Below, one piece after another: positions 1-11,235 of a stretch of 64,000 nt of DNA. A program made the position numbers and the translations under genes. The stretch comes from Monosporascus cannonballus (Eukaryota; Ascomycota; Sordariomycetes; Xylariales), in the NCBI GenBank assembly GCA_004154925.1, contig QJNS01000009.1, forward strand, positions 186,001-250,000, given 5' to 3'. Within the stretch, counting starts at the first letter, position 1; each line of letters opens with the position of its first letter. Under the pieces are notes generated by a model, which worked only from the letters and a program-made list of their open reading frames with translations, did no database searches and was not told the DNA's origin.

Positions 1-1889
1 TCGTTCTATTTAGAAATTACGATACAATTTTAGTATTACTATAAATACGCCAATATAGAGTTGTAATTAACGAAAAAACTGCCCAAGAAAAATTCGTTTT
101 ACTTACTGTTAACAAAAATAAAAACGATGTAAAATCTTAATATTCGTTCGAAAATAACGATAAATATAAACATAAAGATACGATAAACATCTTATTACTT
201 AAACAAATGAAATATAAGAAACAAAATAGGTATTTCAAAAAATACGACGTATTATTGCTATTATTAAAGCGAAACTAAGATAACTAAATAACGATCTAGA
301 ATAACAACTCCAAAAATTAAAAACTCTAATTAATATAATACTATAATATCATAAATATAAGCAGCTTTTTAAGAAAAAGCACGATAAGAAGTTACTAGAA
401 TATAGCGAATAAAATTATAAAATAAACCTTAAAAAAGTTTTTCGACGAAATTTTACTCTATTTATAACTATAACGAAAACGAATTACGCGCTCTTAAAAA
501 ATACCTGAAAAGTTAGTTACGGAAAAAATAAATTTGACTTTCGAAATTAAGAGCAGGATATCATATATTTTTTGTACTCAAAAAAGAGAAATTACGACTT
601 ATAGTTAACTATTAATAACCAAACGACATCACTGTTAAAAATCGAATATTATTATTTTTAATCACAGAAATAAAACATCGATTTTACGAAACCAAATAGT
701 TTACAACGTTCGATTTTAGGGATAAATATAATCTTATTAGAATTAAAAAGGAATAAGAATAGAAAATAACATTTAGAACGAAATACGAATTATTTGAGTA
801 TTTCGATATACTAATAAAACTTACGAATATACCAGTAACCTTCTAACGAATAATTAATTATGTATTACGTAAATATTTCGATGTTTTTGTCGTTTTTATC
901 TTAACGATATTTTTATGTTCTTCAAAACGAAAAAAACGTATATACAATACGTTTATAAAATTTTTCAAATTTTACAGCACTCAAGATTACTAATTAATGC
1001 AAAAGAAGTTAATTTCATATACAAAAAGTAGAATATCTAAGACATATTATCATTTTAGAACATATTAAAATATATCTAAAGAAAATTACTATAATTATAC
1101 AATAACAAACGCTAGCAACGGTTAAAAAGATACAAGTATTTCTTAAATTCGCTAATTATTATAGGAAGCTTATCTAAAACTTCAGTAAAATAGCTATATC
1201 TTTAACTAACTTTATAAAAAAGAAAGAATATTTAAATAAATACTTAAAACTAAGAAAGTTTTGCAGAAAATTAAGGATGTAATTATTAGCAAACTAGTAC
1301 TAATTATATACGATCTAAATCGCTTCATAAAATAAAAAACCGATATTTCGAATTATGCATTAAACGCAGTAATCGAATAGCGAAATAATTAAGACAAATT
1401 GCATCTTATTACATTCTTTTCGTATAAACTAAAAAGAGCCGAGATTAATTACGGTATTCCTAATAAGAAATTTATGGCTATTATTATAGCTTTTCGAAAG
1501 TTCAGGCATTTTCTAAAAGAAAGTTTGCACTAGGTCAAAGTTTATACGGATTACTAAATTTTACCTGTTTTACCACGACCAGAAAACCTATAAAACGATA
1601 ATTAAAATACGCAAAGAAATTAGCGAACTTCGATTTTGTTATTATCTGTATAAAAGGCTCAGAAAACGGCAAAGCCGATTTTTTAAGTAAGCGATTAAAC
1701 CTTAAAGAAAAATTGATCAAAATTAGTTATATAATTTTTAATATTATTTGAAAAGAATATTTACATTTACGACAAATTGCGATAATTCGGATAATACCTA
1801 TTAATATATGTTAGAAAATCCAGTCATATAACGAGAGTTTTCTAGAAAACTAAAAAATAAATAAAATATAAGTTCTAAAAGAATACCAG

Positions 1890-2095
1890 TGTGAGAATAT
1901 AGCTCCTATAAAGATAAGGCTGGTAGTCGACCAGCCACCGATCAGCCACCGACCCACTTACTAGTATAAATTTACCATCTAGCAGCTAGTGGGAAACGCC
2001 TGATGGAAGTAACCTAATATATTCACTTCTTGGAATCTGCTCTACAACTGGTCGGAGATCACCTTACCCAGCTCACAGCTATCCATTATCTTACA
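1890..2095 (+). repeat. Solo LTR of family C inserted in family A copy 1
   Basis: This 206-bp unit begins TGTGAGAATA and ends CTTACA. It is flanked by a perfect 5-bp direct repeat, ACCAG, at 1885-1889 and 2096-2100. It is the reverse complement of the LTRs of element C (34040-34246 and 41066-41272). A lone LTR with intact target duplication is the usual scar of LTR-LTR recombination. It sits between the RNase H and integrase regions of the older gypsy copy, so it inserted later. It is also less mutated than its host element. Confidence 0.88.
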
Positions 2096-3990
2096 ACCAG
2101 ATAGATCTGGTATAAGAAATACATAAACATCAGCTGTATAGACATCCAGAGATCTACAAAACCTTAGAAAGATTATAACGAACCTGTTAATTCCTTAAGA
2201 TAAAATTAATAATACAGAAAATCATATAATAATATGATATTTACGCCAGAACAAAGGCTTGACAATATAAGCCTTACGAAAAATTACAGCTGTTATTAAT
2301 CGCAAAGCGATTATATTATTTAGTTATATTTAACTTTATTACCAAACTTCCTATATCAGAAAGTCTCGTTATAAAAATATATTACAATAGCATTTTCGTA
2401 ATCGTCAATTCGTCTACGAAGTTTTCCTTTTTTCTACTATATTATAAAAATATAAACCCCGAATAAATAACTTATCTTTTTCTAAATAAATTTTTAGCAT
2501 ACATGAATTATTAATAAAAATCATTTTAAATAAAGGATTAATATTTGCATTTAAATTCTAACAAGGTCTTAAAATACAAATCGGCCTAAATTATAAATTA
2601 TTCAGCACTTTTAAACCTTATACTGATGGACAAATAAAATCAATAAACTAAACTTTAAACATTTACTTACGATATTATATTAATTACGAATAGAATAACT
2701 GGGATAAAAGGCTACCTATTGCCCAGTTAATTTATAATATCAGCAATTACGAAAATATTAAGATAATTCCAATTTACGCAAATTTTAGTTTTATTTTAAA
2801 AGTTTACAAAGAAATATGCAATAACGATCCAATTAACATGAAAAGTTTTCGTATATTAGAATAATTAAAATAGTTATATAAAGAAATAAAACCAGAATTA
2901 AAATTCGTACGAAATCAAATACGTAAATATAATCACGAAAAACGATTAAAAAATTAATTTTCGATAAGAGAGAAATAATTTATTTCGTTGTAAAAATATT
3001 TCAACGAAAAAACCTAGCAAAAGACTCGATTTCAAATATATCGGTCTATATAAAATCGCTAAGAAAATTTTAGAAAATAATTACTAATTAGAACTTTTAT
3101 TAAAAGTTAAATTCTATCTAACGTTTTATGTTTTCTTATTCGAGTTAACAGCAGATATAATTAAAATACATACTATATAAGACGATATAAAAGCAGAAAT
3201 TGAATAAATATATAAAGTGGAAAAAAATTCGATATACGAAAGGAAAATAAATTTACCTAATACTTGGTTAAGTGGAAAAAGCACTCGGATTTCGAGAACA
3301 TCTGGAAACCCGCTAAAAACCTTATTGGCGCCTAAGGTTTGTTAACGAATTTTTACCGGTAACGACGAGATTACTAAAAAGGGCCCCCTAGTTAAGGTTT
3401 TCGAGAATAGATCAGTTAAAAAAGTTAATAAGTAATACAGGTAAAGGAATTTCGGCCTCGAAGTACTTTTGTTCGTTTAATTTATTTATTAATTTAAACC
3501 CGCGATTAAGAATTTGATCTTTTTGGCGTAAAAAAATTCTTTTGACGACGAAGTTAAAAAGACGACTAGTGGTCTCGTGGATGTTACGCTATTTACGTGC
3601 TAGGTTTTTTTTATATCTTGCTAAAGACGCAAAAAAGCTTTTTCCGTAACGGCTTCTTTATGATTTAAACGATTTTTTCCCTCTCTAATACGACGTAAAA
3701 AGTTAATTAGAACGCTAAAACTATGGTAACGACGACGGCTTTTGATATATTCGTTATAACGACAAATCTTTTTAATCATTTAATACTTAGTACTGTTTTC
3801 CAAATAAGGCGTAAACGATATAACTTCAAAACCAAACTTGATAATATAAGCAGCTAAAAAATCTAGGGTTTTTTTAAATTGGGACGACTGCGAAGCTTAT
3901 GGTTAGTAATACGACCTGCCATCGTAAAGGTTGATGATTTACTAGAAAAGAAAATCTTTAAGGGTAAAGATCCTAAAAGAGGAAAGATCG

Positions 3991-4363
3991 TATTATAATC
4001 CAATCTAAAACGGGTTTTAGAAAACGGTCGGACCTATATAAAAAGGTTATGTAATTTGGATCTTTTTTAATATCAAGATCTAAATGAATTTATACAGAAC
4101 TAATCGAATTTAATGGCATTAGATTTGAAATGGCGTTAAAATCCAATAAAAATTTAATTAATCTGTAAAAATATATATACGTTTATTGTTTTCATAATTT
4201 AAATAGAATTAGCTTATAATATAACTTCGTTATTTAAAACGTTCTTGATATTACGAAACGTAATACGTTATTTTATTTATGGCTCAAATTTTCACGATAC
4301 TTTTATTAATATAAACTCGTACGACTTAGGTTTAATAGTTGGTTAAACCGCTTAATCGTTATA
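3991..4363 (+). repeat. 3' LTR of family A copy 1
   Basis: A 373-bp LTR, starting TATTATAATCC (ancestral TGTTACGACCC) and ending GTTATA (ancestral GTTACA). At least nine further copies or fragments of this unit occur in the window, in both orientations. The purine run just upstream (3975-3987) and the pol genes on the same strand show that it is the 3' LTR of copy 1. Confidence 0.82.
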
Positions 4364-4493
4364 TTTTAACGTTTTTCAAATTGTAAATTATTAATATTTG
4401 ACGCTTCGGTTATATCTCGATTCAAAGTAATAAATTGTTCGATTTTTATAATTTTATCGCCTATATCGATTTTTAATTCTTTATAAAACATAT

Positions 4494-4972
4494 TGTCACA
4501 GTCCTAAGTAGGACTTTATAGATATATAGAGCAGAATAAAGAGGTCAGGGCTCGACCTGATAACGTTTCACTTTTAATGGTGTAATGGCTAAACTTTTGT
4601 TTTTCTGTGCCGTAACAATTTATTAAATCCTTTATGGGTTGTACGTTCGATTCCTGAACTGGGCAGCTAACTTATTCCGTATATAAAAGGTGTGTACGTG
4701 GCGGATTTCTAGTTAACGCAGTTATTCGAACATAAGGCTTAAATCGACGCATAATTCGAAAATTGCCGAGCGGTTAGGCGATTTTCGGTAAGGGGTCTTT
4801 AACTTTTAATCAGTTGTATCGGGACGATATAACTAAAGGAGGACTTACTATTATAGTTCCAAGTAGTACCTTGTAGATATATAGAGCAGAACAAGGCGAT
4901 TAGAGCTCGACTTGATAACGTTCCACTTTTAGTAGTGTAATGGCTAGACCTTTGTTCTTTTGTGCCGTAACA
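4494..4972 (+). mobile_element. TRIM-like miniature LTR retroelement
   Basis: Two direct repeats of exactly 124 bp (4494-4617 and 4849-4972) start TGT and end GCCGTAACA. They enclose only 231 bp with no coding capacity. Perfect 5-bp target duplications, CATAT, lie at 4489-4493 and 4973-4977. A purine run (AAAGGAGGA, about 4835-4843) precedes the right repeat, fitting a polypurine tract. The repeats differ mainly by C/T and G/A changes, as after RIP. The architecture is that of terminal-repeat retrotransposons in miniature, which depend on proteins from other elements. The interior holds two tRNA-like words: GTTCGATTCC at 4645-4654 (like the T-arm/B box) and TTGCCGAGCGGTTAGGCG at 4763-4780 (like the A box of Ser/Leu tRNAs). 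A primer-binding site was not identified. Confidence 0.82.
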
Positions 4973-5567
4973 CATATTAATTAAGGTATCGCCTTTAATA
5001 TCGCCTTATTCGGCCTTAATCGCCAAGTTTTAAAACGTTATAACGTGTTTAAAGACTAATTTTTTGATATAATTAAAAAATTTATTACGCCGTAATTTTT
5101 ATTAAGATTATTATAGTTATTCTTAAATTTGCTTTCGAAATTGATATATTTAAAAACAACTTTGTTAATAAACTTTCTCTTATTTGATTTTTTATTTTCT
5201 TAAAATCTTCTTATAATAGGTTCGACACAATTTATTGTGTCGCTCGTTAGACATGCTATAAAAGTAAGAATTTAGTTTGTTAATTTAACAAGGTTTAAAA
5301 ACGAAAATAAACCCATATATAAATAAAAAATATTTAAATAGGTTATTTTCCTTGAAAAGGATTCGACTTTTTAACTTTTACCTTACTGGCGTTAACTTAT
5401 ACAATCAGTATATTCTTAATTTAATTCGTATATTATTAAACCTGTTTTTCGAATTCATTAATTTTGATTTGAAACTGCTAAGTAATCGTCTTTTAGATGT
5501 TAAACAATATATTAATAATCGATATAACTTAAGCTATAACAGTATTATTAAATAAAAGTGTAATACG
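4973..5567. other. AT-rich tract without recognisable gene
   Basis: AT-rich sequence that still retains CpG, consistent with mutated repeat DNA. The only open frame (5352-5555, + strand) is low-complexity and resembles nothing known. No terminal repeats were found. Confidence 0.5.
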
Positions 5568-5955
5568 TATAACGGCTAAAATATTTAACTATTTATTAAA
5601 CTTAAGTCGTACCGGTTTATGTTAACAAAAATATAGTAGATATTTAAGTAATAAAATAACTTCATTATGTTTCGTAATTTTAAAAATACTTTAAGTAACA
5701 AAATTATATTATAAGCTAATATATTTTAACTATAAGAAATAACGAATGTATATATCTACTATTCTATCTCAAGGTACTTAGAGTTTAAACCTTTAAACGC
5801 CTTAAGCTTTTCGAACCTGTTTTTATTATTCAAAGAGCTTAAGGTGCCAAGACCCTTGAAGCCTTGAGCTGGTTACGTAACCTTGTTTCTGCGTCGGGTT
5901 TAATTTTCTTGTTTTCGACCGTCTCCAGGCCCGCCAAGTCTGTTGGGTCATAACA
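5568..5955 (-). repeat. Lone family A LTR
   Basis: A 388-bp copy in reverse orientation, running on + from TATAACGGCTAAA to TTGGGTCATAACA. It contains the family's GGTTACGTAACC palindrome near 5870. Its right 70 bases are GC-normal and hardly mutated while the left part is AT-rich, so base composition changes inside the repeat at the edge of gene island 1. Flanking 5-mers (ATACG, TTCAG) do not match, so a simple solo-LTR origin is not shown. Confidence 0.7.
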
Positions 5956-8019
5956 TTCAGGTAGCAATACTAGTTTAGGATGTTCCCCTCCTTCAAAGGG
6001 ATTCTTTCGGAGTTATATCTAAAGCAATACTATCACCTTTGCTGTCGCATCTAACTTCTTGATGTTTAGTTTTGGCATGCTCTTCGAACAGGGGTAGTGT
6101 TCTTGTTACGGATGGTTTCTTACCATATCGTTCGTATCAACAATACATAGTCAGGTCTGTGGCCACGAAGAAATTGGTTGGGGAGTATGAAAGCGCAAGG
6201 TAGCTAAAGTCATCTATGAGTTGATGGGTTTCGGGTATGGGATACGGTTAATACAGTAAGTGCCCATCAAGAAGAAGGGGGGGATTCGGGGAAACTTGCC
6301 GAGAAGGACTTATAATATATCAATGAGATGGCGGAATAAAAGAGGCTGTGCCATCGTTTAGCGATAGTTTTCTTGCTTCCCCTTTTAAACGCTAAAGTGT
6401 TTGTCTCTGGAGATCGGGGCTTCTTCTCGACTGGAACGTGACCTTAAACATCGAATATTCGATGCTTTGTTTTAACGACAGAACCTTAATGCTCACGGTT
6501 ACCAGTAAGGAATTGTTATAGAGGTAATTCGATATGTTTAAAGACCTTTATTTTTTACTTATAATTGAAATATCATCCGTGCGTACTCGGGTAGCGTGGG
6601 TGGTTAGTGGCGAACCGTACCTTAGACTGGCAGTCCGCTGCGCTGCATGTCCCTTATCCTTTGGCTCCCTGTGAATTGCCCAATGAGTCATACGTCATTG
6701 GAGATGAGGCCTCATTCTTTAGCATGATACGCTTTCAAACTCGGTGGGGGGAAGGGGGGGTTATCCAGACCTTATTATGCCCTCGCGAACCAAGGGGCTA
6801 TTACCTGGGCCAACACGAAGGCCGAGCGCAAAGTGTGCAAACATACCTATCTTCTCGAGCCCACGGTCTCAATTGTGGCTTGCAGCCGCTGTTTCTATTA
6901 AAGTACACTATGGTAGAAGGGACTTCAGCTGTAGTGGTGTTATAGGGGCGCTAAAAGTCTTGCTAAGAAATGTTACTTTCAGTGAACGCAGCCACCAGCT
7001 TGATTATTGTACGTCACTGTTAGTAGCGTGCCGTCGGCCCGACTGAGTATATTGTCGACTTTTGTGCTTGACCTTTGTAGGGGGATTGTTTCAACCCAAG
7101 CCCCCTCTGGCTCTAGTGCCAAGACATGAGCAAGCCATGCCAGATGGGGTTAAAGTCTAGTTTCAGGGCATCCATTGGCGAAATGGCCGGGGTCGCGAGG
7201 AACACAAGCTAAGTATTGATGATTGGCCGTTACGCTTCTGACGCGTCGGCCAGCTGTCAAGACCATCACCAATAATCAATTACCGCGCGCCTCCGTACAA
7301 ATTACTCGGAAACTCGACAGGATGGAAACAATGCTGTTCAAGTGGCGCCTAACCAACCTTTCTCCAGGAACCTAACGTATGGATGAGGTGGTGATGCTGT
7401 ATCCCAAGCTCGGTCCGGGGTCTGTGGACATCGCGGACCAATGCTTCTTCAATTGAATAGTCCCGGTTGGGCTCCCTGACCCACACCACAGGCCGCCTCA
7501 ATCTTAAATCCCCACGCGGTATGCTATGCGAAACTCCTGCGAAACTGTGCAGTTGGGGGTCATATCCAAGGGCCTGAAGAAAACGGCGGGCGGCAGACGG
7601 GGCATGTGGGCCTCGCTTTATCGACCGACAGCGCCTGTTTTTCTGTACAAGATGAGCAAGCAACCCTCCCTCGGCCTCGAGCCGACGATCCTCGATGCTG
7701 GAATCTTGTTCTGGGACTACCGCCTCTCATCCCATGCTGTTTTTTTTGAGGCTCTTTCTTTTCTTTGTCATCTCCCACCTTGTTGGTGATCGTCTCTCAT
7801 TGTTTCTTCGTGACCTGGAGTCTATTCTACCTTTTGTCTCGGCTTGAATGAGAGTTGGCGCCTCTTTAACGTCTCCCTTCTCTTTATGCGCTCATTGAAG
7901 TAATATGTACCGTGACGGCGCCCTGCCCACCAAGTCTTGAGTTTCGCGCCGCCTCCGTTTTCCGATCCTCGTTCGGTAGATCATCTTATTCAATCGTTTC
8001 CCCCAAACAATCAGGCAAA
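5956..8019. other. GC-balanced intergenic and upstream region of the CBM19-like gene
   Basis: About 2 kb of near-50% GC sequence begins at the end of the family A LTR. Open frames of 60-112 codons occur on both strands (for example 6607-6945 and 7349-7663), but none shows a domain, a signal peptide or a family resemblance. The stretch at 7735-7900 is rich in C and T, as is common in fungal promoters. I see no gene here that I can support. Confidence 0.5.
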
Positions 8020-10284
8020 ATGCAAATACCATTCCTTTTCTTATACGTTATATTCTGCTCCGGGGCCTCAGCGGCCGGCCCGCTGAGGCGCGGTGACAGG
8101 TATGCATCCCCACCCCCTCGGCTAGCTCCGATTATACTGACAGAACCCAGGTGGCGACGGCAAGACGTAGGAGGGGCTCCAAGTTTACATCAAACCGCGA
8201 GCACGCCGGCTGCGACAGACGAGCCGGTGTCGATAGTCTCCTCGTCCACAGAAATAATCTCTTATGAGTCTAGCTCAGTTGAGGCCGCCTCCGAGCAAAC
8301 CAAGACGGAGTCCACGCCTGAGATCATCATCATGACGTCCTCGGGCATTGAGTCCGCGACAAGCACCGAGGGCACAGACGAGACAACACCAGTTACTGGT
8401 GCCCCATCCTTGGCGGATAGCAACACGATTCCCACATTTGACTTTTACCCGTCGTCTACTGTGCCAGTCGACTCTATTGTCGATCCTACCTCGGCCGCTG
8501 ATGCTGCCACCTCGAGCTCTGCTGCCGTCCCAAGCCCTTCTACCTCGAGCTCAGGCAAGATTGACTCGGAGAGTTCAACGATTCCCACCTTCGACTTTTT
8601 CCCATCATCCACTGTAGCTGCTAGCTCCGCTGCCGACCTTACTTCGACCGCCGCTGCTGTTACCTCAAGCTCCGCCGCTTCCCCGAGTCCTTCTGCCCCA
8701 GCCCAAGAAAAGCCTGGACAGGATTCTTCGACAATCCCTATGTTTGACTTTTACCCATCATCCACTGTGCCTGCTGACTCTATCGTCGAATCTACTTCTA
8801 CCGCCGTTGCTGCCACCTCGAGCACAGTTGTCGTCTCTAGCTCTTCTGCCAAACACGGCTCTGCGACTCTTCCCACCTTTGATTTTTATTCTTCTGCCAC
8901 AGGTCCGAGCAAGCCTGAACATGACACCTCGACCATTCCTACCTTTGACTTTCACCCATCATCCACTGTGGCTGTGAGCTCCACTGCCGATCCTACTTCT
9001 ACTGCCGCTACTGTCACCTCGAGCGCTGTAGTCGTCTCAAGCACTTCTGCCACAGAGTCCAGCAAGTCCAAGCAGGAGACGTCAGAAATTCCCACCTTTG
9101 ACTTTTTCCCATCGTCTACTGTGGCCATTGGCTCTCCCACAGACCCTACCTCCACTGCTGATGTCGCCACCAGCTCCGCCATGTCGGAAAGCTCAACTAC
9201 GAACAAGCTACGGGAATCATCCACCACAAGCAGCGCTAGTGACGCAGCATCGGAACCAGCAACCAATGACCCCGCATATATTCAGACATCGGACACTTCT
9301 GCACTGTCGGCGACTGTTACTTCCTCATCGGTTGTAGAGTCGTCCGATACCCGGCAACAGGCAACAACGACCAGCAAGTCAGAGAAGCAGATTCCAACTG
9401 TCATCACCTCGTCGCCCCCGACGTCAACCACTGTGGCGCCTGATGTCTACGAGAGCAACCTAGCTGAAGCACGCCAGTACAATGAGCTCTTTTCTGCTAT
9501 AGACGAGCAGTCTTCGTGTACAAGCGGCCAAGTGGCCTGTGTCCAGGGCAACATCGGCAAGTGCTCCGCTGCTGGTTCGTGGAATATCACCCCCTGCGAT
9601 GGCGCTTTGGTCTGCTCTGCCCTGCCAATGTACACCACAACTGGAGTTCAGGTTGGTTGCTTCGATAAATCCATGGCCGAGAGGATCCTGCGCGGCGGTG
9701 CTGGCGGTGGTGGTTCCGATACCACCGTAACGGTGCGGCCCACCGAGACCATCACGAGTCAGGTTACGGTCACGGAGGGCAAACCCACCAAGACGTCAAC
9801 CTCGGTCGCGACTCAGACTCCCACTACCCTCTATGTTACAGAGACTGTGCCGAATACTGTAGAGCGCACCCAGACAGTGGAGCGCACCGTAGAGTACACG
9901 ACTACGGTCTCGGTCACCGTTGTCCCCAGCTCAACGGCAGAGGCGGAACCGACAGACAGCACAACCGCGGTCGAGTCATCCACGTCAACGGCTGAGGAGC
10001 CGACGAGCGCTACTCCGACTACGTTGGTGACACTTACTCGCTCTGCTTCCTCTAGCCTAGTGTCAAGTACGTCGTCTATAGCTATCACGTCCACCGAAAC
10101 TCCGTCGCCCTCGACCACGGAAGCTCCGGTGCAGACGCCGACCACGCTGGTCGTGATCCCCATCGATCCGGTCACGAAGACCCGCGGTTTCGACCGTGGG
10201 GACAGGGATGATCAAGAAGACCAGAGCTTTGGATTCGGCGGGCCCAAGGACGGCGGCGCCCGCTACCCGGAGTTTGGCAACTAG
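8020..10284 (+). CDS. Secreted Ser/Thr-rich protein with CBM19-like chitin-binding domain and PTFDF repeats
   Basis: A single-exon frame of 754 residues. The start at 8020 is chosen because this ATG (context CAAAATG) is followed at once by a signal peptide (residues 1-19, MQIPFLFLYVIFCSGASAA). The frame is open upstream to 7912, but no ATG precedes 8020. Residues about 135-400 hold six imperfect repeats, each opening with IPTFDF(Y/F/H)PSSTV and followed by Ser/Thr/Ala-rich linker, as expected of an O-glycosylated cell-wall protein. Residues about 477-557 carry six cysteines (SCTSGQVAC, GKC, TPC, LVC, VGC) spaced as in the CBM19-like modules found at the C-termini of fungal chitinases. A second Thr/Ser-rich stretch and an acidic Gly-rich tail follow. 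No catalytic domain and no GPI signal are visible. Likely role: wall-bound or secreted chitin binding (inference). Confidence 0.85.
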   Translation: MQIPFLFLYVIFCSGASAAGPLRRGDRYASPPPRLAPIILTEPRWRRQDVGGAPSLHQTASTPAATDEPVSIVSSSTEIISYESSSVEAASEQTKTESTPEIIIMTSSGIESATSTEGTDETTPVTGAPSLADSNTIPTFDFYPSSTVPVDSIVDPTSAADAATSSSAAVPSPSTSSSGKIDSESSTIPTFDFFPSSTVAASSAADLTSTAAAVTSSSAASPSPSAPAQEKPGQDSSTIPMFDFYPSSTVPADSIVESTSTAVAATSSTVVVSSSSAKHGSATLPTFDFYSSATGPSKPEHDTSTIPTFDFHPSSTVAVSSTADPTSTAATVTSSAVVVSSTSATESSKSKQETSEIPTFDFFPSSTVAIGSPTDPTSTADVATSSAMSESSTTNKLRESSTTSSASDAASEPATNDPAYIQTSDTSALSATVTSSSVVESSDTRQQATTTSKSEKQIPTVITSSPPTSTTVAPDVYESNLAEARQYNELFSAIDEQSSCTSGQVACVQGNIGKCSAAGSWNITPCDGALVCSALPMYTTTGVQVGCFDKSMAERILRGGAGGGGSDTTVTVRPTETITSQVTVTEGKPTKTSTSVATQTPTTLYVTETVPNTVERTQTVERTVEYTTTVSVTVVPSSTAEAEPTDSTTAVESSTSTAEEPTSATPTTLVTLTRSASSSLVSSTSSIAITSTETPSPSTTEAPVQTPTTLVVIPIDPVTKTRGFDRGDRDDQEDQSFGFGGPKDGGARYPEFGN
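8422..9220 (+). repeat. Six coding repeats with IPTFDF motif
   Basis: Six in-frame units of about 66-155 bp each encode the core (S/A)(T/E)(I/L)P(T/M)FDF, usually followed by PSSTV. They begin at about 8422, 8575, 8728, 8866, 8932 and 9085. Unit 4 is shortened. The units share DNA as well as protein similarity, so they arose by internal duplication and could vary in number between strains. Confidence 0.85.
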
Positions 10285-11235
10285 TTCTGCTTACTACTAC
10301 AACTGTTAATAGACAAACACCTCGAACAACTCTCTCAAGCTCGTAAACAAAGAAAAAGATTGCAGAGCATTGAATACACCCCGCCTCCAGTTTGACGCAT
10401 TTGATTCGCCCCCACGTAGCTACAAACTGTTTTTATTTTCAAGCATTAGCCAGGGAGTTAACACGGAGTCTGGAAAATAAACAATCTTCTATTTATCTTC
10501 ACCAATTATCCAACCTTCCAGTCGCCGTTTGTGGCTGTGCTTGGACTTGGACACCTGATGATTTTCCGTTTGGAAGTTTGGTGAACGGGGATGGGGGTTG
10601 GGGAAGGGGGATGGATGCGTTATGCCTCATGCATATATACTTGAGTTTTAATTGACTTCACATATTCGATTCTATGACTGCGCGCTATGTTCGTGTTCAG
10701 TGTTTTTAATACACTCGACCTCCCCCAATCCCCAGCCCCCTTACATCCCTTGTTTCTACCTTTCAGTGCCAGAAAGAGCCGGAATCCGTGGCTTGGAGTT
10801 GAGTGTCGCGGACTGCGCATGATAGTGGCATTGTAGACACCGGAACGCCACCCAGTTGGCTTATGATCCCATCCTGCCCTTGCTGCGGCTAGAGTCAGGT
10901 TTATCTCAGGTCGATCAACTCCCATGTGCTGGTCAACCTAGTAGGCTGCCTCCCGAGAAGTCGTCGAAACATTTCTTGAGGTGTGTGCTTCCAGCATGTG
11001 CACTAGGCAGAGCCCAATGCCATTGATACGCTGAGACACCTCCACGGTGGAAGAACCCAGCCACTACGACACGAATGGCGGAATTGAAAACGCTGCCGTT
11101 GAGACTGCCGCTACAGTCTCCATCTCGTTGGGGTAAATTGCCCAAGAGCTGGCTGTGATTGGCATTAGACTCGAATGGGTCGAAGCCGAGCTCTATTTCC
11201 CTCCCAGCTCTCTTGATGCTATTCAACAGCCAAAG
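10285..11235. other. Intergenic region between convergent genes
   Basis: Sequence between the CBM19-like gene and the 3' side of the HET pseudogene. A 97-codon frame on the - strand (10933-11226) follows the pseudogene's last readable repeat, but I cannot assign it. It may be a decayed C-terminus. No other signal was seen. Confidence 0.4.

Larger units (their letters stand above)
1..4363 (+). mobile_element. Ty3/gypsy retrotransposon, family A copy 1 (5' end outside window, RIP-degraded)
   Basis: Conceptual + strand reading through many stops and frame changes gives the pol order of a Ty3/gypsy chromovirus-type element. Reverse transcriptase runs about 460-1240, with the catalytic box at 897-908 reading YLND instead of YLDD. 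RNase H follows at about 1290-1700 (motifs resembling ETDASNYA and GKADFLSKR), then the integrase zinc-binding region and core at about 2100-2860, and a chromodomain-like tail at about 3190-3380. A purine run at 3975-3987 abuts the 3' LTR at 3991-4363, as a polypurine tract should. Gag and the 5' LTR lie left of the window. The distance from the integrase core to the LTR end (about 2.1 kb) matches family A copy 2 once that copy's MITE is removed. Lost catalytic residues and stops make it inactive. Class confidence is high; exact domain borders are approximate. Confidence 0.88.

Noticed and set aside
4763..4780. Possible Ser/Leu tRNA gene
   Set aside because: The A-box-like word is not followed by a cloverleaf or a B box; the B-box-like word lies upstream, so no tRNA can fold here.
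5352..5555. 67-codon frame in AT-rich DNA
   Set aside because: Composition is Leu/Ile/Asn/Phe/Tyr-rich as expected from translated AT-rich sequence; no context supports a gene.
6607..7046. Two overlapping open frames in the GC-normal upstream region
   Set aside because: No domain, signal peptide or conserved feature; they overlap each other in different frames, as expected by chance in GC-normal DNA.
7912..8019. Upstream extension of the CBM19-like gene
   Set aside because: The frame is open from a GTG, but there is no ATG before 8020, and the signal peptide begins at 8020.
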